Part shown: piece after piece, positions 46,593 to 55,978 of the stretch
Numbering within the stretch: the stretch's first letter is position 1
Layout of the letters: each line of letters begins with the position of its first letter
From: Pseudomonas sp. GR 6-02
Lineage (GTDB): Bacteria; Pseudomonadota; Gammaproteobacteria; Pseudomonadales; Pseudomonadaceae
Reading direction: 5' to 3'
DNA length: 64,000 bases
Assembly: GCF_001655615.1 (NCBI RefSeq)
Contig: NZ_CP011567.1
Span: forward strand, 2,923,001-2,987,000
Notes under the pieces: model-generated
Database searches by the model: none
The model's input: the letters and a program-made list of their open reading frames with translations, nothing else
What the model was told of the DNA's origin: nothing
Made by a program: the position numbers and the translations under genes

Positions 46593-47974
46593 TCAAGTTT
46601 CATTGGCCCTTGTTGGCTGCTCTGGTGTTGCTCAGTGGTTGTGTCAATCTGGCGCCGCAGTATCAGCGCCCCGAAGCGCCGGTCGCCGGGCAATGGTTGC
46701 CGTCGACCAGCGTGGCCTCAGGCGATTCGGCGGCGGATATTCACTGGCAGCAGTTTTTTACCGACAGTCGCCTGGCGCGCTTACAGACCCTGGCGCTGAC
46801 CAACAACCGTGATTTGCGTCTGGCCAGCCTGAACATCGAAAAGGCCCAGGCTCAATATCGCATTCAACGGGCGGCGGCGTTTCCCACCATCGATGCCGGA
46901 GTCAGCGGCACACATAGCCGCACGTCCAGCAGCGGCACGGCGAGCACCAGTCATGAGTACAGTGCGCAACTGGGGCTGAGCAGCTATGAACTGGATGTGT
47001 TCGGGCGAGTACAGAACCTTCAGGACGAAGCGCTGGAAGACTATCTGGCACTGACCGAAACCCGGCGTAGCACCCAGATCAGCCTGGTGGCTGAAGTGGC
47101 CACGGCCTGGCTGACGCTGGCGGCGGACAATGAGCGTTTGCAACTGGCCCAGGAAACCCTGCGCAGCCAACAGGCAACCTACGAACTGAACCAACGCAGC
47201 CATGCCTTGGGCGGTTCTTCCGGCTTGGCCCTGGCCCAGGCGCAAACCACTGTGGAGTCGGCCCGAGGCGATGTGGCGGTCTACGCCAGTCAGATTCTCC
47301 AGGACCACAATGCCTTGCGCTTGCTGGTCGGCAGCGATATTCCCGATGAACTGCTGCCCGGCGCGAGCCTGCAATCGGTCGCGCTGCTGGTTCAGGTGCC
47401 GGATGAGTTACCGTCCAGTCTTTTGCGACGGCGCCCGGATGTGCTGGCCGCCGAGCACACCCTCAAGTCGGCCAACATGGATATCGGCGCGGCGCGGGCG
47501 GCGTTCTTTCCGAGCATCAGCCTGACCGCCAATGCCGGTTCTGCAAGTTCGGCCTTGTCCGGCCTGTTCAAGTCCGGCAGCGGCGCCTGGACCTTCGCCC
47601 CGAGCGTCAGCCTGCCGATCTTCGATGCCGGCAGCAATCGCGCGACACTGGATGCGGCCAAGGTCGAGCGTGAAATTCAGGTGCAGACCTACCAGCAAAC
47701 CTTGCAGACCGCCTTCAAGGAAGTGGCCGATGCCCTGGCGGTGCGCAGCACCCTGGACCAACGTCTGACGGCCCAGCAAGCCTTGACCGACGCCAGCCGT
47801 AAAAGCTTTGAACTGGCCGACGCGCTCTATCGCGGCGGCTCGCAAAGCTACCTCGAAGCGCTGGACGCCCAGCGTTCGTTGTACAGCGCCCAACAGGACC
47901 TGATCACCCTGCGTCTGGCCGAGCAGAGCAACCGGGTGACGTTGTACAAGGTAATGGGGGGCGGCTGGAATTAA
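46589..47974 (+). CDS. RND efflux outer-membrane channel lipoprotein (OprM/NodT family)
   Basis: 461 aa. The lipobox LSGC places the acylated Cys at residue 18 ([18 protein letters not shown]). Two internally similar OEP repeats are visible; [52 protein letters not shown] and [35 protein letters not shown] are the usual markers. Its start overlaps the pump stop by 4 bp. With the two upstream genes it makes a complete tripartite pump. Confidence 0.95.
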   Translation: MIKFHWPLLAALVLLSGCVNLAPQYQRPEAPVAGQWLPSTSVASGDSAADIHWQQFFTDSRLARLQTLALTNNRDLRLASLNIEKAQAQYRIQRAAAFPTIDAGVSGTHSRTSSSGTASTSHEYSAQLGLSSYELDVFGRVQNLQDEALEDYLALTETRRSTQISLVAEVATAWLTLAADNERLQLAQETLRSQQATYELNQRSHALGGSSGLALAQAQTTVESARGDVAVYASQILQDHNALRLLVGSDIPDELLPGASLQSVALLVQVPDELPSSLLRRRPDVLAAEHTLKSANMDIGAARAAFFPSISLTANAGSASSALSGLFKSGSGAWTFAPSVSLPIFDAGSNRATLDAAKVEREIQVQTYQQTLQTAFKEVADALAVRSTLDQRLTAQQALTDASRKSFELADALYRGGSQSYLEALDAQRSLYSAQQDLITLRLAEQSNRVTLYKVMGGGWN

Positions 47975-48002
47975 TGTTCGCGATCAGGCCCGCCCCCCTG
48001 GA

Positions 48003-49766
48003 TCAGTGCCCGCCCACCACCATATGGCTAAACGGCGCCACATACGCCTGCAACGTCACCAGCCCGCCGACCAGAATCGCCAGCACCACGGAGTGGAAAA
48101 ACACGTAGCGCAGGATTTCCCCTTCATGGCCGTACCAGCGGGTGGCGGTGGACGCGACCACGATCGACTGGGCGTCGACCATCTTGCCCATGACCCCGCC
48201 AGAACTGTTCGCGGCGGCCATCAGCACCGGGCTCAGGCCCAGTTGCTCGGAGGTCACCCGTTGCAAGCCGCCGAACAGCACGTTGGAGGCCGTGTCCGAG
48301 CCGGTCAGGGCCACGCCGAGCCAGCCGAGCAGGGTGCCGAACATCGGGTAGAAAATGCCCGTTGCGGCGAAGGCCAGGCCCATGGTGGCATCGAGGCCCG
48401 AGTAGCGGGTGAGAAAACCCAGGGCGAGCATCGCCACAATGGTGGTGAGCGAATAGCGCACTACCCACAGCGTTCGCAGGTAATGGTGCAGCAGTTGCGG
48501 GATTGAGTACCCCATCAGCAGCCCGCCGAGGATCGCCGCGAGCAAGATGCCGCTACCGGTGCTGGTGAACCAGGTGAACTTGTAGATCGCGTCCTCGGCT
48601 TTCGGTGCGGGCACCACCGGCGGGACCTTCTCGATCTGTTGATGAATCGTGGTGAAGGTCACGCTCGGGGCAAAGATCGGGTTGGCCTCGCGCATCGGTT
48701 TGCCCTGCGGATCAAGCTTGGCCGAGTGGGTTTGCGGATCCATGGCCGGGCGGGTATCGAACAAGTTTTTGAAGCCCTGGGTGCCCCAGGCGAAAACGAA
48801 CACCGTGAGGATGATCCACGGCATCCAGGCGCGCATAACCGCGGGTTTTGCATCGCTGGCAAAGGTCGCGCTGGCGACGGGTTTCTGGTCATGCTCCTCG
48901 GCTATTTTGGAGTTGTCGACTCGCCCTGACAGGGCGGCCGAGGTATGCACGGTGGCCGGTTTCCAGATCTTGAGAAAACCGGTCAGGCAGGCCATGGAAA
49001 TCAGCGCTGCGATCACATCCACCAGCATCGGCCCGTGGTAGTTGGAGACGAGGAATTGCGGTATGGCGAAGCTGACGCCGGCAACCAGAATCGGCGGCCA
49101 GATTTCCAGCATCTTGCGCCATCCGGCGAAGGCCCAGATCAGCCAGAACGGCACGATCACCGAGAAGAACGGCAACTGCCGACCGACCATCATCGACAAC
49201 TCCATTTCATCCAGCCCGGTCACTTTGGCCAGGGTGATGACGGGCGTGCCCAGAGCACCGAACGCCACGGGCGCGGTATTGGCAATCAACGCCAGGCCAG
49301 ACGCGGCCAGGGGCGAGAAACCCAGCCCGATCAGAATGGCCCCGGTTACCGCCACGGGAGTGCCGAAACCGGCGGCCCCTTCGAAGAAGGCACCGAAGCA
49401 GAAGGCAATCAGCAGCAATTGCAGACGTCGGTCGTCGGTGATGCGCGCCAGGGAGTCTTGCAGCACTTTGAACGAGCCGTTCTCGGTGGTTAGCCGATGC
49501 AGGAAAATAATGTTGAGCACGATCCAGCCAATCGGCAACAGACCGTTGGCGGCGCCGAACAGTGCGGCCGAGCCCGCCATGTTCGCGGGCATGCCGAAGG
49601 CGAAAATCGCGATCAGCAAGGCCGAACCCAGGGCCAACAACGCCGCCAGATGCGCCTTGATGTGGAAAAACGCCAGGGAAACCAGCATCACCACCACCGG
49701 CGTCGCCGCCATGAGGGTTGATAGCACCGGGTTACCGAAGGGGTCGTAGATTTGCTGCCAGACCAT
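48003..49766 (-). CDS. lldP: L-lactate permease (LctP family)
   Basis: 587 aa, about 12-14 hydrophobic segments. MVWQQIYDPFGNPVLSTLMAATPVVVMLVSLAFFHIKAHLAAL is the standard N-terminus. GAFFEGAAGFGTPVAVTGAILIGLGFSPLAASG carries the family's EGxxGFGxPxAI signature. LTGSDTASNVLFGGLQ and GKMVDAQSIVVASTATRW come near the C-terminus. It imports lactate or glycolate with H+. No lldD, lldR or dld gene lies beside it, which is unlike most pseudomonad lactate operons. A GAGGTGGAAA ribosome-binding site precedes the start. Confidence 0.93.
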   Translation of the reverse strand: MVWQQIYDPFGNPVLSTLMAATPVVVMLVSLAFFHIKAHLAALLALGSALLIAIFAFGMPANMAGSAALFGAANGLLPIGWIVLNIIFLHRLTTENGSFKVLQDSLARITDDRRLQLLLIAFCFGAFFEGAAGFGTPVAVTGAILIGLGFSPLAASGLALIANTAPVAFGALGTPVITLAKVTGLDEMELSMMVGRQLPFFSVIVPFWLIWAFAGWRKMLEIWPPILVAGVSFAIPQFLVSNYHGPMLVDVIAALISMACLTGFLKIWKPATVHTSAALSGRVDNSKIAEEHDQKPVASATFASDAKPAVMRAWMPWIILTVFVFAWGTQGFKNLFDTRPAMDPQTHSAKLDPQGKPMREANPIFAPSVTFTTIHQQIEKVPPVVPAPKAEDAIYKFTWFTSTGSGILLAAILGGLLMGYSIPQLLHHYLRTLWVVRYSLTTIVAMLALGFLTRYSGLDATMGLAFAATGIFYPMFGTLLGWLGVALTGSDTASNVLFGGLQRVTSEQLGLSPVLMAAANSSGGVMGKMVDAQSIVVASTATRWYGHEGEILRYVFFHSVVLAILVGGLVTLQAYVAPFSHMVVGGH

Positions 49767-49879
49767 TTTCCACCTCTGCTTTTTATTGTGGGTAGCGCGG
49801 GGAAGGTGGCTTGAGTATAGGTGGCAATACGCTGCTGTCCTGGCGGGTGCTTGCCAGCCCTATGATGCGCGTTAGGTTT

Positions 49880-50512
49880 CTAGACCCTCCTGAAGCGTGC
49901 GCTCCTTTCGACCATCGCCACGATCGTTTCGAAGAGTTCGTCCTGTGCCTGCTCCGCGGTGATTTCTCCGGTCGCGGCGGCATGGGACAGCGCCTCGGCG
50001 GCACCGAGCATCGCCCGAAGACTCGCTGGCGCGATATCACTGGTTCCGGCGAAAGGGAGCAGGGCGTTGCGGCACTTGCCCATGAAGATCGCTTCGTACT
50101 CGCGCTTGATCTTTTCCAGCTCGGGCGAGCTCGTCAGCGCCGCGATCACACCCGGGATCTCGCGGCCCTGAAGCAGAACGCAGTCGACATAAGACGAGGC
50201 GATGACCATTGCCTTACTGGGCAGTGTCGGTTCACTGGCTTCAAGCGCGGTATCCATGAGCGCGGTCTGACGTGCGTCGAACTCCTGATAGAGCACCGCC
50301 AGCAACCCGGGGCGGGTGGTGAAGTGATCGTAAACCACCGGTTTTGTGACCCCCGCCTGTTCGGCGAGCCGGCCAAGCGTCAACGCGTCCGTACCTTCCT
50401 CTCGAACGAGTTGCCAGGCGACATCCAGCAACTGGCGCAGGCGCTCCTCCCGCGACATCCGCCGGCGCGGTTGCGGATTGGAATCTTGCTCGGGTGTTTC
50501 GGTGCTTGACAT
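49880..50512 (-). CDS. TetR-family transcriptional repressor
   Basis: 210 aa from ATG 50512 (MSSTETPEQ); an upstream in-frame ATG at 50587 lies in the divergent promoter and is less likely. The HTH is in RLRQLLDVAWQLVREEGTDALTLGRLAEQAGVTKPVVYDHFTTRPGLLAVLYQEFD (about residues 22-75). The C-terminal ligand domain is typical. It is divergent from the NAD(P)H-quinone-reductase-like gene with 100 bp between, so it probably represses that gene and itself. Confidence 0.9.
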   Translation of the reverse strand: MSSTETPEQDSNPQPRRRMSREERLRQLLDVAWQLVREEGTDALTLGRLAEQAGVTKPVVYDHFTTRPGLLAVLYQEFDARQTALMDTALEASEPTLPSKAMVIASSYVDCVLLQGREIPGVIAALTSSPELEKIKREYEAIFMGKCRNALLPFAGTSDIAPASLRAMLGAAEALSHAAATGEITAEQAQDELFETIVAMVERSARFRRV

Positions 50513-50612
50513 GGCTATATACCAAAAGTAGCTTACTGAACGTAACTTACCAAGAGTATATAAGGCTCGTCTTTCACCCTCAATCACTCATTCCGTAGCA
50601 GGAGATTTTGTT
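50513..50612. promoter_or_regulatory. Shared promoter/operator region of the TetR and quinone-reductase genes
   Basis: The 100-bp divergent gap has TTAC-5 nt-GTAA (GCTTACTGAACGTAAC, about 50531-50546) and a further CTTAC copy 13 bp from the first, so a TetR operator of the form CTTAC/GTAAG is likely here. An AAGAGTATATAAGG block next to it could be the -10 region. AGGAGA precedes the ATG at 50613. Confidence 0.5.
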
Positions 50613-51266
50613 ATGCACGCGCTCATCGTTGTGGCTCACCATGACCCCCAATCGCTTACCCATAGCCTCGCGAGACACGTCGCTGAAGGAGTATCCGAGG
50701 CGGATGCCGACCACTCTTTCGAAATTGCGGACCTCTGGGCGCAAGGGTTCGATCCGAGATTCGGCGCGGCCGATCTCGCCGTCCATCACCGTGAAGCACC
50801 GCCGCCCGCCGATGTGGCCGCCGAGCAGGCGCGAATCGATCGCGCCGATGCACTGGTGCTGGTTTATCCGGTTTATTGGTGGTCGATGCCGGCGCTGCTC
50901 AAAGGCTGGATCGACCGTGTGTTCGCCAATGGCTGGGCGTTCGATTTCGCGGCGGATGCCAGGTTGGAGAAGAAGCTTCGCCATCTGCGGGTTCATCTGG
51001 TGGGTGTTGGCGGTGCCGACGCAGGAACCTATGCGCGTCACGGTTATGCCGACGCCATGAAGACGCAGATCGACCATGGGATCTTCGATTATTGCGGTGC
51101 TTGCGTGGTGACGTCCGAGTTGCTGCTCGAATCGGAAATCCAGGAACCGACGGTTCATCTGCAGGCTGCGCGCGCGATCGGTCGTGAGCTTTTCGCTGCC
51201 TCCGGACGCTGCGACGCGGAGCAGGATGTTCAGCGTTGCCGAGCGGTCAGCGCCGAGGCTTTTTGA
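50613..51266 (+). CDS. NAD(P)H-dependent oxidoreductase (NQO1/modulator of drug activity type flavodoxin fold)
   Basis: 217 aa. MHALIVVAHHDPQSLTHSLARHVAEG is the flavodoxin-like N-terminus of the NQO1/MdaB family. ADALVLVYPVYWWSMPALLKGWIDRVFANGWAF is its quinone/flavin-binding core. It reduces quinones or similar electrophiles by two electrons with FAD or FMN. The TetR gene next to it suggests induction by a toxic compound. AGGAGA at 6 nt marks the start. Confidence 0.9.
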   Translation: MHALIVVAHHDPQSLTHSLARHVAEGVSEADADHSFEIADLWAQGFDPRFGAADLAVHHREAPPPADVAAEQARIDRADALVLVYPVYWWSMPALLKGWIDRVFANGWAFDFAADARLEKKLRHLRVHLVGVGGADAGTYARHGYADAMKTQIDHGIFDYCGACVVTSELLLESEIQEPTVHLQAARAIGRELFAASGRCDAEQDVQRCRAVSAEAF

Positions 51267-51271
51267 CAGGC

Positions 51272-51295
51272 AAAAAAAGAGCCTCAAAGCTCTTT
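51272..51295. terminator. Bidirectional terminator-like hairpin
   Basis: AAAGAGC (51276-51282) pairs with GCTCTTT (51289-51295) around CTCAAA. An A-tract directly before it becomes a U-run on the minus strand. It sits between two convergent genes (oxidoreductase and P1 peptidase) and could end both. The rest of the 185-bp gap shows nothing else. Confidence 0.55.
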
Positions 51296-51451
51296 GATGG
51301 GGAGGAAGTAGAGCCGAGAGGCTCAAGATGCGCATGAAACAAGGGGTGGGCTTATTGGGGTTCAGTTCACCCACCACTTACGCAACGGCTTAAACCTCCA
51401 ACCGCTGCGTACCACTATCGTAGGAAGCCGTGGTTTAGCACTCAAGTACCA

Positions 51452-52573
51452 TTAGTCTGCTGCCCCTGGCCAACCAGCCCGGCGCAACGCCTTGAGCAAG
51501 GTGTCGGCGTCCAGACCGGGCACTGTATGACCGTTGCCTTCGGTGGTATTGGCAGCCAGCAGGGCATTGATGATCGCTTCTTCCACGGCTTCGGTAGCGG
51601 CGAGGAACAGTTCGCTGATGTGGTCGTTGTTGACCATGCTCAGGTGGTCGCAGGTGGGTGCGCCTTTGCCTTGATAAGCGGCCGGCGGCACGTGTTGATT
51701 ACCGGTGGCGAAGGCCACGAATATGTCGCCGCTGTGGTCTTCGTTGCCGCCGCCGGTGCGAGCCAGGCCGAGGCTGGCGCGTTGCGCGAGTCGGGTGCAT
51801 TGGTGCGGCAAAAGAGGCGCATCGGTGGCCAGGCAGACGACGATCGAGCCCATGCCCGGATGCGGCAGGGAAGCTTTGAGGAAAGGCGAATCGGCCTGTT
51901 CCATATAACGTCCCACCGGGTAACCATCGACGCGCAACTCGTTGCGAATGCCGTGGTTGGCCTGGACGATCGCACCGACGGTCCAGCCTCCCTGCGCTGC
52001 ATTCAGCCGCCGCGATGCGGTGCCGATCCCGCCCTTGAATTCATGACAGATCATCCCGCTGCCGCCGCCCACGGCGCCTTCGATGACCGGGCCGCCGACC
52101 GCTGTACGCAACGCTTCGGCCACATGTTCAGGACGTACATGAAAGCCGTTGATGTCGCTGAGCAAACCGTCGAATGTTTCCAGCACCACCGGCATGTTCC
52201 AGTAAAGACGCCCGTCGTCGGGCTGGTCCTGACGATCCAGCGCAATCAGCGCATCACGCACCACGCCCAGGCTGTGGGTGTTGGTGAAGGCGATCGGGCT
52301 GGTCAGCAGGCCGGCCTCACGAATCCACTCTAGCCCCGTGGCATCGCCATTGCCGTTGAGCACATGGACGCCGGCGAAGCACGGCTGTTGATTGGTGGAG
52401 CCGGCACGGGGCTCGATCAGGGTGACGCCGGTGTGAATGTCGCGGCCGTCAGCGGTTTGTCCTCGCACATTGCTGTGACCGACCCGTACGCCGGGCACAT
52501 CGGTGATGGCATTGAGGGGGCCGGGTTGCAGTTGGCCAAACTGAATGTTCAGGTTGCGGGCACGTGGTTTCAT
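51452..52573 (-). CDS. P1-family peptidase (DmpA-type L-aminopeptidase/D-esterase)
   Basis: 373 aa from ATG 52573 (MKPRARNLNIQFG), with GAGAG 6 nt upstream; two ATGs lie further out in frame. NAITDVPGVRVGHSNV and HTGVTLIEPRAG open the family. GAVGGGSGMICHEFKGGIGTASRR (about residue 190) is the region where the precursor cuts itself to expose the nucleophile. IVVCLATDAPLLPHQCTRLAQRASLGLARTGGG and HSGDIFVAFATGNQH are the other conserved blocks. It hydrolyses N-terminal residues or amino-acid amides. It is followed by repeat copy C upstream and by a polyamine-binding protein gene. Confidence 0.92.
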   Translation of the reverse strand: MKPRARNLNIQFGQLQPGPLNAITDVPGVRVGHSNVRGQTADGRDIHTGVTLIEPRAGSTNQQPCFAGVHVLNGNGDATGLEWIREAGLLTSPIAFTNTHSLGVVRDALIALDRQDQPDDGRLYWNMPVVLETFDGLLSDINGFHVRPEHVAEALRTAVGGPVIEGAVGGGSGMICHEFKGGIGTASRRLNAAQGGWTVGAIVQANHGIRNELRVDGYPVGRYMEQADSPFLKASLPHPGMGSIVVCLATDAPLLPHQCTRLAQRASLGLARTGGGNEDHSGDIFVAFATGNQHVPPAAYQGKGAPTCDHLSMVNNDHISELFLAATEAVEEAIINALLAANTTEGNGHTVPGLDADTLLKALRRAGWPGAAD

Positions 52574-52654
52574 TATTTCTCTCATCTTCAATTCGTTCAA
52601 AAAATGGGGCTTATCGACCGTTCCAGTAGCAGCCGCCGAACGCCGCGTTCGGCC

Positions 52655-52800
52655 GTAGCAGCTGTCGAGCCTGCGAGGTTGCGTTCGGCGGCGAAGCCGT
52701 CGTGAATCCGGCTGACGCGGTCGGCCTGACGCACCGCGAGTTCTGGTTTTACGACGGCTGCGCCGCCGAACGCAGCCTCGCGCTGCTCGACAGCTGCTAC
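52655..52800. repeat. Large inverted-repeat element, copy C (146 bp)
   Basis: It opens GTAGCAGCTGTCGAGCC and closes GCTCGACAGCTGCTAC like copy A, in the same orientation. Its centre (TGAATCCGGCTGACGCGG... GCGAGTTCTGGTTTTACGA) differs from copy A at only a few positions. It fills the gap between the P1 peptidase gene and the polyamine-binding protein gene. An ORF-like frame runs through it but is repeat sequence. Confidence 0.85.
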
Positions 52801-52831
52801 AAAAAATGCGTTGCGGCTTGGATCGCGAGGT

Positions 52832-53935
52832 TTACTGGCCGTTCTTCACCATGCTCCAGACGCGCGTGCGTACGCGCTCGGTCGCCTTCGGCAAGGGTTC
52901 CAGGGTGAACAGCTTGTCCATGGCCTCGGCCGGTGGGTAAACAGCAGGGTTGTTGCGGGTCGCCTCGGTCACCAGGCTGGTCGCGCTACGGTTGCCGTTG
53001 GGGTAGGACAGGTGGTCGCTGACCGGCGCGATGACGTCGGGGCGCATCAAATAGTCGATGAATGCCACGCCTTGCTGCGGATGTGGGGCGTCCTTGAGCA
53101 GCACCAAAGTGTCGAACCACACCGGTGCGCCTTCCTTCGGCAGGCTGTAGGCGATCTTCACGCCATTACCCGCCTGTTCGGCGTTGGCCTTGGCTTCCAG
53201 AATCGCGCCAGACCAGCCCACCGCCACGCAGATGTTGCCGTTGGCCAGGTCGCTGATGAATTTGGAGGAGTTGAAGTAGGCGATGTGCGGGCGCAATTTG
53301 AGCAGCAGCGCCTGGACTTTCTTGTAGTCCTCGGGGTCGGTGCTGTTGGGCGGCAGGCCCAGGTAATGCAGCGCGACCGGCAGCATCTCCGAAGGCGAGT
53401 CGAGCATGGCTACGCCGCAGTCGCCAAGCTTGGCCAGGTTCGCTTCGTTGAACACCAGTTCCCAGGAGTTCACTGGCGCCTTGTCGCCCAGCGCGGCACG
53501 GACCTTGTCGACGTTGTAGCCGATACCGTTCGTACCCCACAGATACGGCACAGCGTACTGGTTACCCGGATCGTTGTTGGCCAGTTTCGCCAACAGGTCG
53601 GTGTCCATGTTTTTGAAGCCGGGCATTTGCGCGCGAGGCAGTGGCGCCAGCGCACCGGCCTTGATCAGCGTCGGCAGGCTGAAGTTGCTGGCCACCACCA
53701 CGTCATAACCGCTGCGGCTGGTCAGCAGTTTGCCTTCCAGGACTTCGGCGCTGTCGAAGGTGTCGTAAACCGGCTGGATCCCCGTGTCGCGCTTGAAGTC
53801 CTGCAAGGTGGTGGGGCCGATGTAGTCGTACCAGTTGTAGACGTGCACGGTGGGGTTGTCGGCGGCGACTGCCGACAGCGAAGCGCACAAGCAGGCGCTC
53901 AGTCCCAGGTTGATATGCGAACGATGACAACTCAT
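52832..53935 (-). CDS. Polyamine-type ABC transporter periplasmic binding protein (PotF/PotD-like)
   Basis: 367 aa from ATG 53935, AGGAGTG 7 nt upstream. Signal peptide MSCHRSHINLGLSACLCASLSAVAA. VHVYNWYDYIGPTTLQDFKRDTGIQPVYDTFDSAEVLEGKLLTSRSGYDVVVASN is the family's opening, with aspartate and tyrosine positions that bind diamine groups, and VAMLDSPSEMLPVALHYLGLPP follows. No permease or ATPase genes lie beside it, so it may serve a system elsewhere. The LuxR gene upstream is divergent from it. Confidence 0.92.
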   Translation of the reverse strand: MSCHRSHINLGLSACLCASLSAVAADNPTVHVYNWYDYIGPTTLQDFKRDTGIQPVYDTFDSAEVLEGKLLTSRSGYDVVVASNFSLPTLIKAGALAPLPRAQMPGFKNMDTDLLAKLANNDPGNQYAVPYLWGTNGIGYNVDKVRAALGDKAPVNSWELVFNEANLAKLGDCGVAMLDSPSEMLPVALHYLGLPPNSTDPEDYKKVQALLLKLRPHIAYFNSSKFISDLANGNICVAVGWSGAILEAKANAEQAGNGVKIAYSLPKEGAPVWFDTLVLLKDAPHPQQGVAFIDYLMRPDVIAPVSDHLSYPNGNRSATSLVTEATRNNPAVYPPAEAMDKLFTLEPLPKATERVRTRVWSMVKNGQ

Positions 53936-54046
53936 GATGCGGCACTCCTGGCCTGCTGCAGGCCGGTGATGATCAGGTGCTTGCAGCGTATCGGCAGGCG
54001 AGGTACTCACCCATTCCCATCATGGGTTACTCAAAAGGGGTAGGGC

Positions 54047-54820
54047 GTGGACGCGTTGCTCAAAGAATTACCGATGCACCAGGGACTGGCGCGGGTGTTT
54101 GGCGCATTGGGGCAGGAAGGTTTCTGGCGAGCGCTGGTGGACACCTTGCGGCTACTGGTACCACTGGATAACGCGTTGGTCGCGGTGATGCGGTCAGGGC
54201 GGGTGCCGCGACTACTGATCGATTTCGATTCCAAGGGCGGCGCCGACGAGCATGAGGAATTGGCGGACTACAGCGCCGGTATGTATTTGCTCGATCCGTT
54301 TTATCAGGCCGCGTGCGCTGGTATTGCCGATGGCTTGCACAGCCTGGCGTCGGTGGCCCCCGACCAGTTTCAGCAGAGCGAGTATTACCTGAGCTACTTT
54401 CGCTCGGTGGTGGGCAGCGACGAATTGCAGTTCATGGTCAACGTTGACGGAGCGGTGCTCGGTTTATCCTTGGGGCGCACGACGGCGTTCACCCTTGAGG
54501 AACAGGGCCGTCTGCTGTGCGTGCGCGATTGGGTGCTGGCGGCCATGCGCCGTCACCTGCAACTGCTGCCCCCGGAAGGGCCGACCGCCGAGGCGGTGGC
54601 GGGAGATCTGGCGACCCTGCTGGATCGCTTCGATGCGCGTTTGTCGGGGCGCGAAATCGAGACGGCGCGGTTGATTCTCCAGGGCTTCTCCAGCAAAGCC
54701 ATCGCCCAGCAACTGGGTATTTCCCCGGAAACGGTGAAGGTGCATCGGCGCAATCTTTACCACAAACTCAACGTCAACGGGCATGGCGAGTTGTTTGCGC
54801 TGGTGTTGCAGCCGCGTTGA
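54047..54820 (+). CDS. LuxR-family transcriptional regulator
   Basis: 257 aa from a GTG start at 54047. A variable N-terminal domain of about 185 residues (VGSDELQFMVNVDGAVLGLSLGRTTAFTLEEQGRLLCVRDWVL) comes first. The HTH is RLSGREIETARLILQGFSSKAIAQQLGISPETVKVHRRNLYHKLNVNGHGELFALVL at the C-terminus. There is no receiver domain or acyl-homoserine-lactone-binding signature. It faces away from the polyamine-binding protein gene across 111 bp, so it may regulate that gene and the peptidase gene beyond. Confidence 0.88.
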   Translation: MDALLKELPMHQGLARVFGALGQEGFWRALVDTLRLLVPLDNALVAVMRSGRVPRLLIDFDSKGGADEHEELADYSAGMYLLDPFYQAACAGIADGLHSLASVAPDQFQQSEYYLSYFRSVVGSDELQFMVNVDGAVLGLSLGRTTAFTLEEQGRLLCVRDWVLAAMRRHLQLLPPEGPTAEAVAGDLATLLDRFDARLSGREIETARLILQGFSSKAIAQQLGISPETVKVHRRNLYHKLNVNGHGELFALVLQPR

Positions 54821-54835
54821 CCTTTGGATCTTCAA

Positions 54836-55774
54836 TTACCCCTGCCTGAACACCAACGCCTTCAACCCACACTCAACATCGGCATCGGGAAACTCCGGCG
54901 GATTCTCCAACCGTTGCTCAAACCGCAGGCTCGGTGCTTCGCGGGTGACGCCGTCGATGAGGAAGTCCGCGCCAAAAGCCGGGTCGTTCATGCAGGCCAA
55001 AACCGTGCCCTGGGGGCTGAGCAGTTCCGGGAGACGGCGCAACACGCGCTGATAATCCTTGGTCAGCAGGAAACTGCCTTTCTGAAAGGACGGTGGGTCG
55101 ATGATCACCAGATCATAAGGGCCGCTATTGATCACTTTGCCCCAGGACTTGAACAGGTCGTGGCCGAGAAAGCTCACCTTGCTCAAGTCATGGCCGTTGA
55201 GCCGGTGATTGTCGCGACCACGGCTCAGGGCCGCGCGGGACATGTCCAGGTTGACCACATGGGTAGCGCCTCCCGCGATGGCGGCCACTGAAAACCCGCA
55301 GGTATAGGCAAACAGGTTCAGCACCCGCTTGCCGTCAGCATTGGCCCGCACCCAATCGCGGCCGTAGCGCATGTCGAGAAACAGGCCGGTGTTCTGTTTG
55401 CGGCCCAGGTCCACGCGATACTGCAGGCCGCCCTCGGTGATCGTCATTTCCTCGATCGGCTCCCCGATCAGCCATTCGGTGGTGCTTTCCTGCAAATAGC
55501 GATGTTGCAGCAGCAAGGTATGCGCGCCTGAGGCTTTCCACGCAGGCGCCTGCGTGATCGCCATCAGTCGCTGCTTCAAATCATCCAGTTGCGACGCTTG
55601 CGGCTCCTTGAATACGCAGACCAGCACCACGCCCTGGAGCCAGTCGACGGTCAATTGCTCCAACCCCGGCCAGCAGCGCCCACGGCCGTGAAACAGCCGA
55701 CGGGTTTCTGCGGGGGCGGCCGCAAGTGCTGTCAGCAAATGGTCGTGGAGGATGGAGAGGGCGTCTGGATTCAT
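54836..55774 (-). CDS. Class I SAM-dependent methyltransferase (rRNA methyltransferase RlmI/K-like)
   Basis: 312 aa from ATG 55774 (MNPDALSILHDHLL); 45 more bases upstream are open but poor. QNTGLFLDMRYGRDWVRANADGKRVLNLFAYTCGFSVAAIAGGATHVVNLDMS is SAM motif I with the substrate helix; YDLVIIDPPSFQKGSFLLTKDYQRV is the DPPxF catalytic motif of RNA m5C/m2G-type enzymes (COG1092). The PUA domain of RlmI is absent, so it is a shorter relative. The exact target base is not clear. It converges on the LuxR gene. Confidence 0.87.
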   Translation of the reverse strand: MNPDALSILHDHLLTALAAAPAETRRLFHGRGRCWPGLEQLTVDWLQGVVLVCVFKEPQASQLDDLKQRLMAITQAPAWKASGAHTLLLQHRYLQESTTEWLIGEPIEEMTITEGGLQYRVDLGRKQNTGLFLDMRYGRDWVRANADGKRVLNLFAYTCGFSVAAIAGGATHVVNLDMSRAALSRGRDNHRLNGHDLSKVSFLGHDLFKSWGKVINSGPYDLVIIDPPSFQKGSFLLTKDYQRVLRRLPELLSPQGTVLACMNDPAFGADFLIDGVTREAPSLRFEQRLENPPEFPDADVECGLKALVFRQG

Positions 55775-55978
55775 CGGGCAAGGTCGGCAATGTAGAAGGG
55801 GGCGGCATTTTAACCACAATTACGCGCTGACAAACGGTCGTGTATGTCGGCTTGAACAGAGAATCTCCAGGACAACCGCATCAAAAATGAATTTTCCGCG
55901 AAGTCCGCTGCTCATACCTGAATAGGAGGCGGATTTGAGCCCGCGCAACCAATGAAACAATCAGGGAGTGGCACAGTG

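Noticed and set aside
52702..52908. Plus-strand ORF across repeat copy C
   Set aside because: The peptide mirrors the one encoded by copy A, so it reflects the repeat's own sequence, and it runs into the end of the polyamine-binding gene on the other strand.
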